Of a stretch of 64,000 bases of DNA, positions 1-7,987 are shown one piece after another. This DNA is from Pseudomonas asiatica (GTDB lineage: Bacteria > Pseudomonadota > Gammaproteobacteria > Pseudomonadales > Pseudomonadaceae): the NCBI RefSeq assembly GCF_040214835.1, contig NZ_CP157874.1, positions 3,414,001-3,478,000 on the forward strand, read 5' to 3'. The notes under the pieces are model-generated. The model ran no database searches, had not been told where the DNA came from, and was given only the letters and a program-made list of their open reading frames with translations. Numbering within the stretch: the stretch's first letter is position 1; every line of letters begins with the position of its first letter. A program made the translations under genes and the position numbers.

Positions 1-167
1 CACAGATAACTGAATTCGCAAGCGATCCTCGTACCCTGTGGGAGCGGCTTTAGCCGCGAAGAATCCAACGCGGTGCATGGCACCGGCTGCGCCGGTGTTC
101 GCGGCTAAAGCCGCTCCCACAGGGTCCCTGTTAATTCAATGAGTTATGTGCAGTTCTATGGGAGCGG
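1..167. repeat. Left copy of a 167-bp duplicated REP-containing element
   Basis: Positions 1-167 match 40300-40466 with only three mismatches (at 131, 144 and 161); the first 130 bases are identical. The core is an inverted pair of 27-bp arms (34-60 and 98-124) of the 'ccctgtgggagcggc' REP type around a smaller hairpin. The match starts at the first base of the window, so the element may extend further left. The non-REP flanks are also conserved, so this is more than two independent REPs. Confidence 0.9.
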
Positions 168-187
168 GTTTAGCCGCGAAGAAGCCC
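157..187. repeat. Single REP half-element
   Basis: A lone 'tatgggagcgggtttagccg' REP unit just downstream of the permease gene's 3' end. It replaces the different REP family found at the equivalent place in the right-hand copy of the element near 40460. Confidence 0.7.
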
Positions 188-197
188 CACTGGCCCC

Positions 198-953
198 TCA
201 GCCATGCACCCAACGCCGATGCAGCCCACGCGCCAGGGCATCCAGCACAAACCCCAGCACCCCGATCAGCAGCACCATCGCCATCAGCTCGGAATACGCC
301 AGCCGGTCGCGGGTATCGAGAATGAAGTACCCCAGCCCCGCACTCACCCCGAGCATTTCGCACGGCACCAGCACGATCCACAGGATGCCGATGGCCAGGC
401 GCACGCCGGTCAGCACATGGCCGATCACCCCGGGCACGATCACCTTGCACAAGGTCTCCCGGCGCGTGGCACTCAAACTGCGGCTCAACTGCAACCAGCG
501 TGGGTCCAGCTGCCTTACCCCGGCCGCCGTGTTCAGCAAGATCGGCCACAACGCGGCAAACGCCAGCAGGAAGTAGATAGGCTGGTCCCCCACGCCCATC
601 AGCATCACCACCACCGGCATCCACGACAGCGGCGAGATCATGCGCAGGAACTGGAACGCCGGTGTGGTCGCAGCCTCCAGGTGCCGGTAGCTGCCCACCA
701 GCAAGCCCAGCGGCACGCCGATCAGCAGCGCCAGCAGCAGCCCGACCAGGATACGCTTGAGGCTGACCCAGATATGCCCGTACACCTCGCCCTGCCCCAA
801 CAACTCGACCAGGCTGGCCAGGGTCGCTGCCGGCGAAAAGCGCGCCGACAGGCCATCGGCCTGGCCGAACAGCGCGACACCGGCCCACCACAACAGCAAC
901 AAACCCAGCAACCCGGCCAGCCCCAGGCCGGCATGAACGACATGCGTGCGCAT
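198..953 (-). CDS. ABC transporter permease (nitrate/sulfonate/taurine-type)
   Basis: This 251-residue inner-membrane protein has about six hydrophobic segments. A permease EAA-like loop lies at roughly residues 161-178 (SATRRETLCKVIVPGVIG), where the ATPase would dock. Its family imports small anions and organic compounds (SsuC/TauC/NrtB relatives). The ATG overlaps the stop of the upstream binding-protein gene (TGATG), so the two are translationally coupled. It is the last gene of a five-gene minus-strand operon. The substrate cannot be read from the sequence. Confidence 0.88.
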   Translation of the reverse strand: MRTHVVHAGLGLAGLLGLLLLWWAGVALFGQADGLSARFSPAATLASLVELLGQGEVYGHIWVSLKRILVGLLLALLIGVPLGLLVGSYRHLEAATTPAFQFLRMISPLSWMPVVVMLMGVGDQPIYFLLAFAALWPILLNTAAGVRQLDPRWLQLSRSLSATRRETLCKVIVPGVIGHVLTGVRLAIGILWIVLVPCEMLGVSAGLGYFILDTRDRLAYSELMAMVLLIGVLGFVLDALARGLHRRWVHG

Positions 954-2158
954 CAGACCGCGAACTCCTCGCTACGCTCGAAGTTATCGGCGATGCCGAA
1001 CACCGACGGCCCGCCAACGCTGGCGATGGCGTTGCGCACGAAGCGGTCGTCGACCAGGTCGCGGGCGGTCTGTGCCGGGTCCAGGCCGGCCAGGAACGCG
1101 CTGTCGCCCTCGATCAGGGTGGTTTTCAGGCGCTTGACCAGCTCTTCGGTGTAGCTGGGGAACGGGTAAGGCTGGAAATCGATGCGCTTTTCGTCCCAGT
1201 GCTGGTGGCGAATGGCGCCACTGGCAATGTAACCGGCACGGTCCTCGGCGGCCGGGGCCAGCACTTTGCCGAGCACTGCTGGTTCATGCGGGGTGTACTT
1301 GTTGGGGCCGGCCTTGGACAACAATGCGGCGGCCTCGGCGCGGTGATCACGGGTCCAGTGCTGGGCCTTGACGATGGCGTTGACCACCTTCTGCGACCAC
1401 TCCGGGCGGTTGTTCAGGTCGTGCTCGTGCATGAACACCACGCAGCAGGCGTGGTTGCGCCACACATCGCCGGTAAAGCGCTGCACGCGGCCAACCTTGA
1501 GGTTCTCGGCCAGGGCGTTGAATGGCTCGGCGACGATATAGCCAGCGATGCGTTTGCTGGCCAGCGCCGGCGGCATGTCGGACGGCGGCAATACCAGCAG
1601 GTTGACTTCGTTGCCGGCCAGTGGCGCATTGGCCGGCTTCGACACCGGGGTCAGGCCGTTGTCGTTGAGCATCTGTTGCAGCACCACGTTGTGGATCGAG
1701 TACCAGAACGGGATGGCCACGGTCTTGCCGCCCAGCTGTTTCATGTCGCTGATGTCCGGGGACACGGTCAGGCCTGAACCGCCCACGTGGTTCCAGGCCA
1801 CCACCTTGGCCGGCACCTTGCTGCCGTAGCGGGCCCATACGGTCATCGGCGACAGCAGGTGGATGACGTTGACCTGGCCAGAGATGAACGCCTCGATTAC
1901 CTGCGCCCAGCTGCGCAGCAGCACCGGGCGCTCGGCCTTGATGCCTTCGGCCTCGAACAGGCCGTTGTTGTGCGCCACCAGCAGTGGCGTGGCGTCAGTG
2001 ATCGGCAGGTAGCCGATACGCACTGGCGCGTCCGGCTCGGCGGCGGCACGGGCCTGCAGGCTCGACAGCAACGGCAGTGCTCCGGCGGCCGTGAGCATGG
2101 CGCCGAGCTTGAGGAAATCGCGACGCGAAGAAGAGGAACAGCAGTCATCCATGCACAT
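953..2158 (-). CDS. Tat-exported ABC transporter substrate-binding protein (NMT1/THI5-like)
   Basis: This 401-residue periplasmic binding protein has a twin-arginine signal (S-R-R-D-F-L-K at residues 11-17, then a hydrophobic stretch ending near ARAAAE). The body, beginning 'PVRIGYLPITDATPLLVAHN', is typical of NrtA/SsuA/TauA-type proteins. The start at 2158 has a GGAGG six bases upstream; an alternative start at 2152 is too far from it. The n-region is unusually cysteine-rich (Cys2, Cys6, Cys7). Its start lies inside the 3' end of the ATPase gene. Tat export suggests folding before secretion. The ligand is unknown. Confidence 0.87.
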   Translation of the reverse strand: MCMDDCCSSSSRRDFLKLGAMLTAAGALPLLSSLQARAAAEPDAPVRIGYLPITDATPLLVAHNNGLFEAEGIKAERPVLLRSWAQVIEAFISGQVNVIHLLSPMTVWARYGSKVPAKVVAWNHVGGSGLTVSPDISDMKQLGGKTVAIPFWYSIHNVVLQQMLNDNGLTPVSKPANAPLAGNEVNLLVLPPSDMPPALASKRIAGYIVAEPFNALAENLKVGRVQRFTGDVWRNHACCVVFMHEHDLNNRPEWSQKVVNAIVKAQHWTRDHRAEAAALLSKAGPNKYTPHEPAVLGKVLAPAAEDRAGYIASGAIRHQHWDEKRIDFQPYPFPSYTEELVKRLKTTLIEGDSAFLAGLDPAQTARDLVDDRFVRNAIASVGGPSVFGIADNFERSEEFAV

Positions 2159-2966
2159 GGACAGCCTCCGAGGGCAACGGGGTTGGGGTAGGTTCGACTG
2201 TGCGGCTTGCCCGCCGAAGGGTTTTGAGGATTTCGATGCGCAAGGCGCCCAGTTCCTCGACCCGCTGCGTCCGTGGTTGCGGCAGGTCGATGCGCCACTG
2301 GCCGAGGGTATGCGCTGGGTGGTTGCCCAGTAGCAGGACCCGGTCGGACAGCAGCAGGGCTTCGTCGATATCGTGGGTGATCAGCACCGCCGCCGTGTTG
2401 TGGGTGGCGATCAGTTGCAGCAGCAGTTGCTGCATGTCGGCCCGGGTCACTTCATCCAACGCGCCGAAAGGCTCGTCGAGCAACAGCACTTCGGGCTGGC
2501 GGGCCAGGCAACGGGCCAGCGCGGTGCGCTGGGCCATGCCGCCGGACAACTGCGCCGGGTACTGGCCGCGAGCATGGGCCAGGCCCACGGCGGCAATCGC
2601 ATGGTCGATGCGGGCGCGCCGTTCGGCGGCGGCAAGTTTTGGCTGGCGGGCGAAGTCCAGGCCGAAGGCGACGTTCTTCTCCAGGCTCAGCCAGGGCAAC
2701 AGGCTCGGGTCCTGGAAGGCCACTGCCAGGCGTGGGTGCGGACCCTGCAGCGGCTGGCCGTGCAGGGTCACGCTGCCACCGCGGGGCTGCTGCAGGCCGG
2801 CCAGTACCCGCAGCAGGCTGGACTTGCCGACCCCGCTGGGGCCGAGGATGGTCACCACTTCGCCGGGTGCCAGCTGCAGGTCGAACTGCGCCAGCACCGC
2901 CTGCCAGCCACCCTCGCGGGGGTAGCCCAGGCTGATGTCGCGGGCTTCGAGCAACACTTGGCTCAT
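2145..2966 (-). CDS. ABC transporter ATP-binding protein
   Basis: This 273-residue cytoplasmic ATPase energises the adjacent permease. It has a Walker A (GPSGVGKSS), an ABC signature (LSGGMAQRTALAR) and a Walker B (VLLLDEPFGALD). The start at 2966 is chosen because it gives a four-base ATGA overlap with the upstream gene and begins the family's usual N-terminus (MSQVLLEARD). The frame stays open further upstream, but that extension lies entirely within the neighbouring gene and has no ATPase-like sequence. It belongs to the SsuB/TauB/NrtD group. Confidence 0.9.
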   Translation of the reverse strand: MSQVLLEARDISLGYPREGGWQAVLAQFDLQLAPGEVVTILGPSGVGKSSLLRVLAGLQQPRGGSVTLHGQPLQGPHPRLAVAFQDPSLLPWLSLEKNVAFGLDFARQPKLAAAERRARIDHAIAAVGLAHARGQYPAQLSGGMAQRTALARCLARQPEVLLLDEPFGALDEVTRADMQQLLLQLIATHNTAAVLITHDIDEALLLSDRVLLLGNHPAHTLGQWRIDLPQPRTQRVEELGALRIEILKTLRRASRTVEPTPTPLPSEAVHVHG

Positions 2967-4027
2967 GCCGCGCCCGCCTGGCGTTGCAGTTCGGCGCGCA
3001 GTTGCACCAGGCTGGGCGTGACGATCGGCACGAAGGCCGACTCGCGCCAGCGGCGGGCAAAGCCTTCGCCATACTCGCTGAGGTAGGCCTTGCCACCACT
3101 GGCCTGCAACTCCAGTTGCACGGCGTCGGCAGCGCTTTCGGCCAGGGTGATACGCAGCTTGAACAAGGCTGCCGGCTGCTGCTGGAAGCGCCCATCGAGC
3201 AGGCCCTGCTTGAGCTCGCTCACGGTGTTTTCCAGGCGCTCGCCGAGCACCTGGCGTGCTTCGTCGAGGAACGAGGCACGGCCATGCAGGTGTGCCTGTA
3301 CTTCCGCCAGCGCCCGCCGCGCCAGGCCAATGGCCATGCCGCACTGCAGCGCCAGGAACGCCGGGCGTACCCGGGGCAGGAACTCACGGGCATTTTCGTG
3401 CAACAACCAGCCACGCTGCAATTGCACCTGGTGGAAGGCCAGTGCCGCGGTGTTGCTCGACTGCAGGCCCATCAGTTGCAGGTCGTCGGAGCGCTCCAGG
3501 CCCTGCGCGTCGGACGGAATGGCCAGCACGAACGGTGCACCACCGGCTTCGTCTTCAATAGCCGCAGCCACCACGAAGCCGCTTTTGCGCAGGTTGGTCA
3601 CCCAGTGCAGGCGCCCTTCCAGCTGCCAGCCATCGGCTTGCGGGCGCCCGCGCACCTGCAGCGCTTCGATGCCGGACAGGAACTTCATGGCATTGGACAG
3701 CCCGGTGGCGCCGGCCAGTTCGCCAGTCAGCAGGCGCGGCAACAGGCGCTCGCGCAGGGGCTGGTTGGGGCTGTGCAACAGGTATTCGATGAAGGCGCGC
3801 TGGCCCCAGCAGACGAACGCCGCTGCCAGCGAGCGGCTGGCGATCGCGGCAATGGCCTCGACCGCGTCGGTCACCTGCCCGCCCGTGCCGCCCAGGGCCG
3901 GGTCGACACCGACCCGCAGCAGCTGCGATTCGGCGATTTGCGCCAGCACCAGCTGCGGCTCGCACTGGCCGCGGTCAATGGCCTCGGCATTGGCATCCAG
4001 CCAGTGTCGAAATGCACAATCTTGCAT
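2963..4027 (-). CDS. Acyl-CoA dehydrogenase-fold oxidoreductase (SfnB/DszC-like)
   Basis: The 354-residue product resembles acyl-CoA dehydrogenases: helical N-terminus, central beta domain with 'VTNLRKSGFVVAAA', and a C-terminal helical domain with 'GGKAYL'. Members sited next to sulfonate-type ABC transporters (SfnB, DszC) are often flavin-dependent monooxygenases rather than true acyl-CoA dehydrogenases. The start at 4027 has AAAGGAG upstream; an in-frame extension to 4081 lacks a ribosome site. Its stop overlaps the ATPase start by four bases. A role in oxidising the imported compound is inferred. Confidence 0.75.
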   Translation of the reverse strand: MQDCAFRHWLDANAEAIDRGQCEPQLVLAQIAESQLLRVGVDPALGGTGGQVTDAVEAIAAIASRSLAAAFVCWGQRAFIEYLLHSPNQPLRERLLPRLLTGELAGATGLSNAMKFLSGIEALQVRGRPQADGWQLEGRLHWVTNLRKSGFVVAAAIEDEAGGAPFVLAIPSDAQGLERSDDLQLMGLQSSNTAALAFHQVQLQRGWLLHENAREFLPRVRPAFLALQCGMAIGLARRALAEVQAHLHGRASFLDEARQVLGERLENTVSELKQGLLDGRFQQQPAALFKLRITLAESAADAVQLELQASGGKAYLSEYGEGFARRWRESAFVPIVTPSLVQLRAELQRQAGAA

Positions 4028-4050
4028 GGTCTTGCTCCTTTGAAAACGCC

Positions 4051-4094
4051 GGGGCCGCTTGGCGGCCCATTCGCGGCACAAGGCCGCTCCTACA
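4051..4094. repeat. Single REP element inside the operon
   Basis: A 'ggggccgcttggcggccc...ttcgcggcacaaggccgct' REP unit sits in the 99-bp gap between the CMD-like gene and the oxidoreductase gene. It could form a hairpin in the operon mRNA. Confidence 0.75.
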
Positions 4095-4126
4095 ACGATC
4101 GCGGTACGACCGGTGTCACGCGCGGA

Positions 4127-4687
4127 TCATGCAGAAGGTTGCCAGCGGTACTTGCCGAGCTCGTCATTGAGCGGCGTCTGGGCGAACACATTAGCAAAGT
4201 TGCACAGGGTTGCGAGGCTCACGCCCAGAATCACCTCCAGGGCGTTGCCTTCGCTGAAACCGGCTGCGCGGAAGGCCTGGTAAGTGGCCTCGCTGACATT
4301 GCCACGGGTGGCGATGACTTCGCGGGCGAACGCGGCCAGGGTTTCATACCGGGCATCGGGCAGCTCGCCACGGGCACGCAGGGCATCGACCACCTCCTGC
4401 GGCAGCTTGGCCTTGTTCAGGGCCACGGCCGTGTGGCCGGCCACGCAGAAGTCACAGCCATGCTGGGTGGCGGCAATCAGCTGCACCACTTCACGCTCGG
4501 CCAGGCTCAGTTCGGCTTTGCCGTTGAGTGCCGAAACGGTCACGTAGGTTTCCAGCGCCGCCGGGGCATTGGCCAGCACGCCCAGCAGGTTGGGGATGAA
4601 GCCGGAATTCTTCTGGGCGTTCTCGAGGAACGGACGGGCCGCTTCCGGGGCGCTCTGCAGCGTGTGTAAAGTAATGCGCGAGGACAT
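4127..4687 (-). CDS. Carboxymuconolactone decarboxylase / AhpD-family protein
   Basis: This 186-residue protein has the AhpD core motif H-G-C-D-F-C-V-A-G-H (Cys78, Cys81, His85). That is the CxxC redox centre of alkylhydroperoxidase-like CMD proteins, rather than the single-Cys PcaC type. The start at 4687 follows AAAGGAG. It is the first gene of the ABC-transporter operon and diverges from an AraC regulator, so it is probably induced with the transporter. A peroxidase or detoxification role during metabolism of the imported substrate is a guess from the motif. Confidence 0.82.
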   Translation of the reverse strand: MSSRITLHTLQSAPEAARPFLENAQKNSGFIPNLLGVLANAPAALETYVTVSALNGKAELSLAEREVVQLIAATQHGCDFCVAGHTAVALNKAKLPQEVVDALRARGELPDARYETLAAFAREVIATRGNVSEATYQAFRAAGFSEGNALEVILGVSLATLCNFANVFAQTPLNDELGKYRWQPSA

Positions 4688-4789
4688 GGAGTGGTCTCCT
4701 TTGATGGGTGTCACTACAGTCTGTTGGTTATAAGAACTACCCTCCATATTCATCAGTCGCCTTTCCTTGCTCTTGAGTCTTTGCATTAG

Positions 4790-5701
4790 ATGATTTCGTC
4801 CAGCCACCTTGTCGATTGGTTATTAGAGGGCCTGGAGCTCGATGCCAGCCTGTTTCATGTGGGCCGCTACTGCGGCGGCTGGCACGCCAGCACCCAAGGC
4901 ATGGGCCGGGCCAGCTTCCACCTGGTGGTGCAAGGGCATTGCTGGCTGCACATCGACGGCCAGCCCGAGGCACTGCGCCTGGAGGCCGGCGATGCGGTGT
5001 TCCTGCTGCGCGACCTCGGCTATCGCCTGGCCAGCGACCAGGACCCGGCCAGTGCCTGCGCCCAGCCACGCCAGCACATGCAGCCCATGGACGCCGATGC
5101 GGTCGATGGCGTGGGGCTGGTATGTGGTTTCTTCCACTTCAGGCCGGGCTTGTCGGCGCTGATTGTCGACGGCCTGGCCGACTGGATATTGCTGCGCGCC
5201 GATGAACCGGCCGGGCATGCGGCGCGGGCGTTGTTCGAGCTGATCCTGGAGGAATGCCGGCGCGCCGCCGGGCCGTCACAGGCGTTGCTGGAGCGGCTGA
5301 CGCACTTGTTGTTCCTGTATGTGCTGCGCCAGCAGGTGCATGCCGGGCAATCGCTGGGCGGGCTGGTCGCCCTCGCCCGGCAACCGGCGTTTGCCGGGTT
5401 GCTGGAGCAGCTGATCGAGCAACCGGGGCAAGCGTGGACGCTGGAAAGCATGGCCGCCTGCACCGGGTTGTCGCGGTCGGCGTTTTTCAAGCGTTTCAAT
5501 GAACTGGCGGGACAGTCGCCGGGGCAAGTACTGCTGGCGTTGCGCATGCGCCATGCCAGCCAGTTGCTGCGGGCGGGGCATACCGTGGAGCAGGTGGGGG
5601 CGCAGGTGGGGTATCAGTCGGTGGCGGCATTTACCCGGGCGTTCGCCAAGGCGGTGGGGGTGCAGCCGGGGGCGTATCGGCGGCAGCATGAGGGGCGTTA
5701 G
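4790..5701 (+). CDS. AraC-family transcriptional regulator
   Basis: The 303-residue protein has an N-terminal cupin-type ligand-binding domain (from 'SLFHVGRYCGGWHAST' to about residue 180). A C-terminal pair of helix-turn-helix motifs follows (about 200-300), with 'SRSAFFKRFNELAGQSPGQV' and the second HTH 'VEQVGAQVGYQSVAAFTRAF'. It lies 102 bp from, and divergent to, the CMD/ABC operon, so it is the likely activator of that operon. The ribosome site before ATG 4790 is weak. Confidence 0.9.
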   Translation: MISSSHLVDWLLEGLELDASLFHVGRYCGGWHASTQGMGRASFHLVVQGHCWLHIDGQPEALRLEAGDAVFLLRDLGYRLASDQDPASACAQPRQHMQPMDADAVDGVGLVCGFFHFRPGLSALIVDGLADWILLRADEPAGHAARALFELILEECRRAAGPSQALLERLTHLLFLYVLRQQVHAGQSLGGLVALARQPAFAGLLEQLIEQPGQAWTLESMAACTGLSRSAFFKRFNELAGQSPGQVLLALRMRHASQLLRAGHTVEQVGAQVGYQSVAAFTRAFAKAVGVQPGAYRRQHEGR

Positions 5702-5705
5702 CCTG

Positions 5706-5812
5706 CACTGGCCTCTTCGCGGGTGAACCCGCTCCCACAGGGATATCAGAATCTCTGGAACTTGTGGGGTACCTGTGGGAGCGGGTTTACCCGCGAAGAG
5801 GCCGGCACTGGC
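5706..5812. repeat. Inverted REP pair
   Basis: Two inverted 'gggagcgggt(t/g)(t/a)acccgcgaagag' REPs lie about 50 bp apart between the convergent AraC and Rrf2 genes. They fill the whole intergenic space. Confidence 0.9.
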
Positions 5813-5819
5813 AGCAGAT

Positions 5820-6359
5820 TCAGACCTGACTGACCGGAATATCCCCTGCCCCTTTGCCCTCCCGCCGCTCACCCATCCAGGCATTGACCTTCTGCCCGAA
5901 CTCGGCCGGCGCCTTGCGCCCGAACCGCCGCGCCAGATCAAGGATGGTCTGCTGCGCCAAGGCCTCTTCCATGCGCTTCTGCGCACCCAGCATCACCGCA
6001 TGGATCGCGCAAGTGCCCTCGGTCGCCCAACCCGGCGGCGAACCCTCGAACAGGCTGCAACGTTCGCGAACTTCGCGGCAGTCGAAGATCTTCTTTGGCC
6101 CATCGATGGCATTGACGATATCCAGCACGGTGATTTCATCCGACGGCCGCGCCAGCCGGAAGCCGCCACGCACGCCCTCGGTGGCGGCCACCAGCCCAGC
6201 ACGGGCCAGCTTGGTAAAGACCTTGGCCAGGTACTCCTGGGGTACACCCTGCAACTCCGCCAGGTCGCGCACGCTGGACTCGCGCGAGTCGCCCCGCTCG
6301 TCCACCAGGAACAGCAGGCAATGGATACCGTATTCGACGCCAGCACTGTAGAGCGACAT
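5820..6359 (-). CDS. Rrf2-family transcriptional regulator
   Basis: This 179-residue protein has an Rrf2 winged helix (residues about 1-80, recognition region around 'VPQEYLAKVFTKLARAGLV'). Three cysteines (Cys94, Cys101, Cys117) are placed like the Fe-S ligands of NsrR/IscR-type members, but with a longer gap before the third. The start at 6359 has GGAG upstream; an in-frame extension to 6422 has none. It is divergent from an FAD-dependent NADH dehydrogenase-like gene whose promoter carries a palindrome. Redox or nitric-oxide sensing is an inference. Confidence 0.9.
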   Translation of the reverse strand: MSLYSAGVEYGIHCLLFLVDERGDSRESSVRDLAELQGVPQEYLAKVFTKLARAGLVAATEGVRGGFRLARPSDEITVLDIVNAIDGPKKIFDCREVRERCSLFEGSPPGWATEGTCAIHAVMLGAQKRMEEALAQQTILDLARRFGRKAPAEFGQKVNAWMGERREGKGAGDIPVSQV

Positions 6360-6523
6360 ATCTATCTCCGACCAATCTTGTCGCAAATAATACGCCGATA
6401 GCATCCGCACCGCAAAGCGCAAAGCTGCCGCCGGTCGGCCTTGTTTTTCCCTTAAGCCCAGTAAATACAGCTATTCGAGCCGCGAAATGGTGGTGCGGAG
6501 TGTCGGCATGCGGGAAAAAAGAC

Positions 6524-6559
6524 TTGCACGCACAAACTACGATCAATATAGTCGTAGTT
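6524..6559 (+). promoter_or_regulatory. Sigma-70-like promoter with overlapping palindrome (candidate Rrf2 operator)
   Basis: TTGCAC (6524-6529) and TATAGT (6547-6552) are separated by 17 bp. The perfect inverted repeat AACTACGA-N9-TCGTAGTT (6535-6559) covers the -10 box. The position fits repression of the downstream oxidoreductase gene by the divergent Rrf2 protein. Confidence 0.65.
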
Positions 6560-6617
6560 ATTCGAGAGGCACACAACCCGCCCTCGAAGCCCCTTTCGAA
6601 CCTTGCGGAGCACCTTC

Positions 6618-7820
6618 ATGAAATCGAACATCCTCATCATCGGTGCCGGCTTTGCCGGTGTATGGAGCGCCCTGAGCGCTGCGCGCCTGCTCGATCAGGC
6701 CCAGCGTGCCGACATCAACATCAGCGTCCTCGCTCCGCAGCCTGAACTGCGCATCCGCCCGCGCTTCTACGAGGCCGACGTGCACGGCATGAAAGCCCCG
6801 CTGGGCGAGCTGTTCGAAGCCGTGGGCATTCACTTCATTCCGGGCAACGCCGACAGCATCGATACCGAAGGGCGCAGCGTCAGCTACACCGACGCCCAGG
6901 GGCACCGGCAACAGATCGCCTACGACCGCCTGATCCTTGCCGCCGGCAGCCAGGTCGCACGCCCGGCAGTGCCTGGCCTGGCCGAACATGCATTCGATGT
7001 CGACCAGATGGAATCGGCCATGCGCCTGGAACAGCACCTGGTCGGCCTGGCCGCCCAGCCCGCTTCGCCTGCACGCAACACTGTGGTGGTCTGCGGTGGT
7101 GGCTTCACAGGTATTGAAACCGCCACGGAAATGCCTGCCCGCCTGCGTGCCATCCTCGGCGCCAGTGCAGCGGTGCGGGTGGTGGTGGTCGACCGCGGTG
7201 CGCAAGTTGGTGCGGCGCTGGGCGCCGGTATCACGCCGTCGATCATCGCCGCCTGCGAACAAGCCGGGGTCGAGTGGAAGGCCGGGGCCTCGGTGGTAGC
7301 GGTCGATGCCGGTGGCGTTACCCTGGACAACGGCGAGCATATCGCCAGCAACACCGTGATCTGGACCGTTGGCGTGAAGGCCAGCCCGTTGACCGCACAA
7401 GTTGCCGGCGAGCGCGACAACTTCGGCCGGCTGAAAGTGGACGGCCACCTGAAGGTGCTGGGCCAGGACCATGTGTACGCCACAGGCGATACTGCCTGGG
7501 CCGCTGTGGACGAGCTGGGCAACCACGCCCTGATGACCTGCCAGCACGCCATCCCCATGGGCCGCCACTCCGGCAACAACGCCGCGGCCGACCTGCTCGG
7601 CCTACAGCCGGTGGTGTACCGCCAGCCCAAGTACGTCACCTGCCTGGACCTGGGCGAATGGGGCGCGACGTTCAGCGAGGGTTGGGAGCGCGAACTGAAG
7701 CTGCACGGCCAGGAAGGCAAAGACCTCAAGCGCCAGATCAACTCGGTGTGGATCTACCCGCCAGCGGCTGATCGCGCCTTGGCACTGGCCGCTGCCGACC
7801 CGCTGATCGCGATCGTCTGA
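6618..7820 (+). CDS. NAD(P)/FAD-dependent oxidoreductase (NDH-2-like)
   Basis: The 400-residue flavoprotein has an N-terminal FAD-binding GxGxxG (G-A-G-F-A-G, residues 9-14). A second dinucleotide fold follows around 'VVVCGGGFTGIE', and a C-terminal FAD contact 'YATGDTAW'. This layout is that of type II NADH:quinone dehydrogenases and related pyridine nucleotide-disulphide oxidoreductases. The start at ATG 6618 has GGAG nine bases upstream; a TTG at 6603 is less likely. It is divergent from and probably repressed by the Rrf2 protein. The electron acceptor is not evident. Confidence 0.87.
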   Translation: MKSNILIIGAGFAGVWSALSAARLLDQAQRADINISVLAPQPELRIRPRFYEADVHGMKAPLGELFEAVGIHFIPGNADSIDTEGRSVSYTDAQGHRQQIAYDRLILAAGSQVARPAVPGLAEHAFDVDQMESAMRLEQHLVGLAAQPASPARNTVVVCGGGFTGIETATEMPARLRAILGASAAVRVVVVDRGAQVGAALGAGITPSIIAACEQAGVEWKAGASVVAVDAGGVTLDNGEHIASNTVIWTVGVKASPLTAQVAGERDNFGRLKVDGHLKVLGQDHVYATGDTAWAAVDELGNHALMTCQHAIPMGRHSGNNAAADLLGLQPVVYRQPKYVTCLDLGEWGATFSEGWERELKLHGQEGKDLKRQINSVWIYPPAADRALALAAADPLIAIV

Positions 7821-7847
7821 CCGCAGCGAGGTGCAAGCTGAAATAAC

Positions 7848-7966
7848 CGGGGCCGCATTGTGGCCCTTCGCGGGCATGCCCGCTCCCACAGGGATAGTGC
7901 AGCCTGCAAGGGCAACATGAAACCTGTGGGAGCGGGCGTGCCCGCGAAGGGGCGCAACGCGGCCCC
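7848..7966. repeat. Inverted REP pair
   Basis: Inverted REPs with outer 'ggggccgcattgtggccc' / 'ggggcgcaacgcggcccc' stems and inner 'gggagcgggcgtgcccgcga' cores lie between convergent genes. Confidence 0.9.
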
Positions 7967-7987
7967 AATACCTGCAACTACTCTCTA

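Noticed and set aside
5706..5812. Spaced palindromes that could be read as a CRISPR-like array
   Set aside because: The units occur as single inverted pairs, not as regular direct repeats with unique spacers; they are REP elements.
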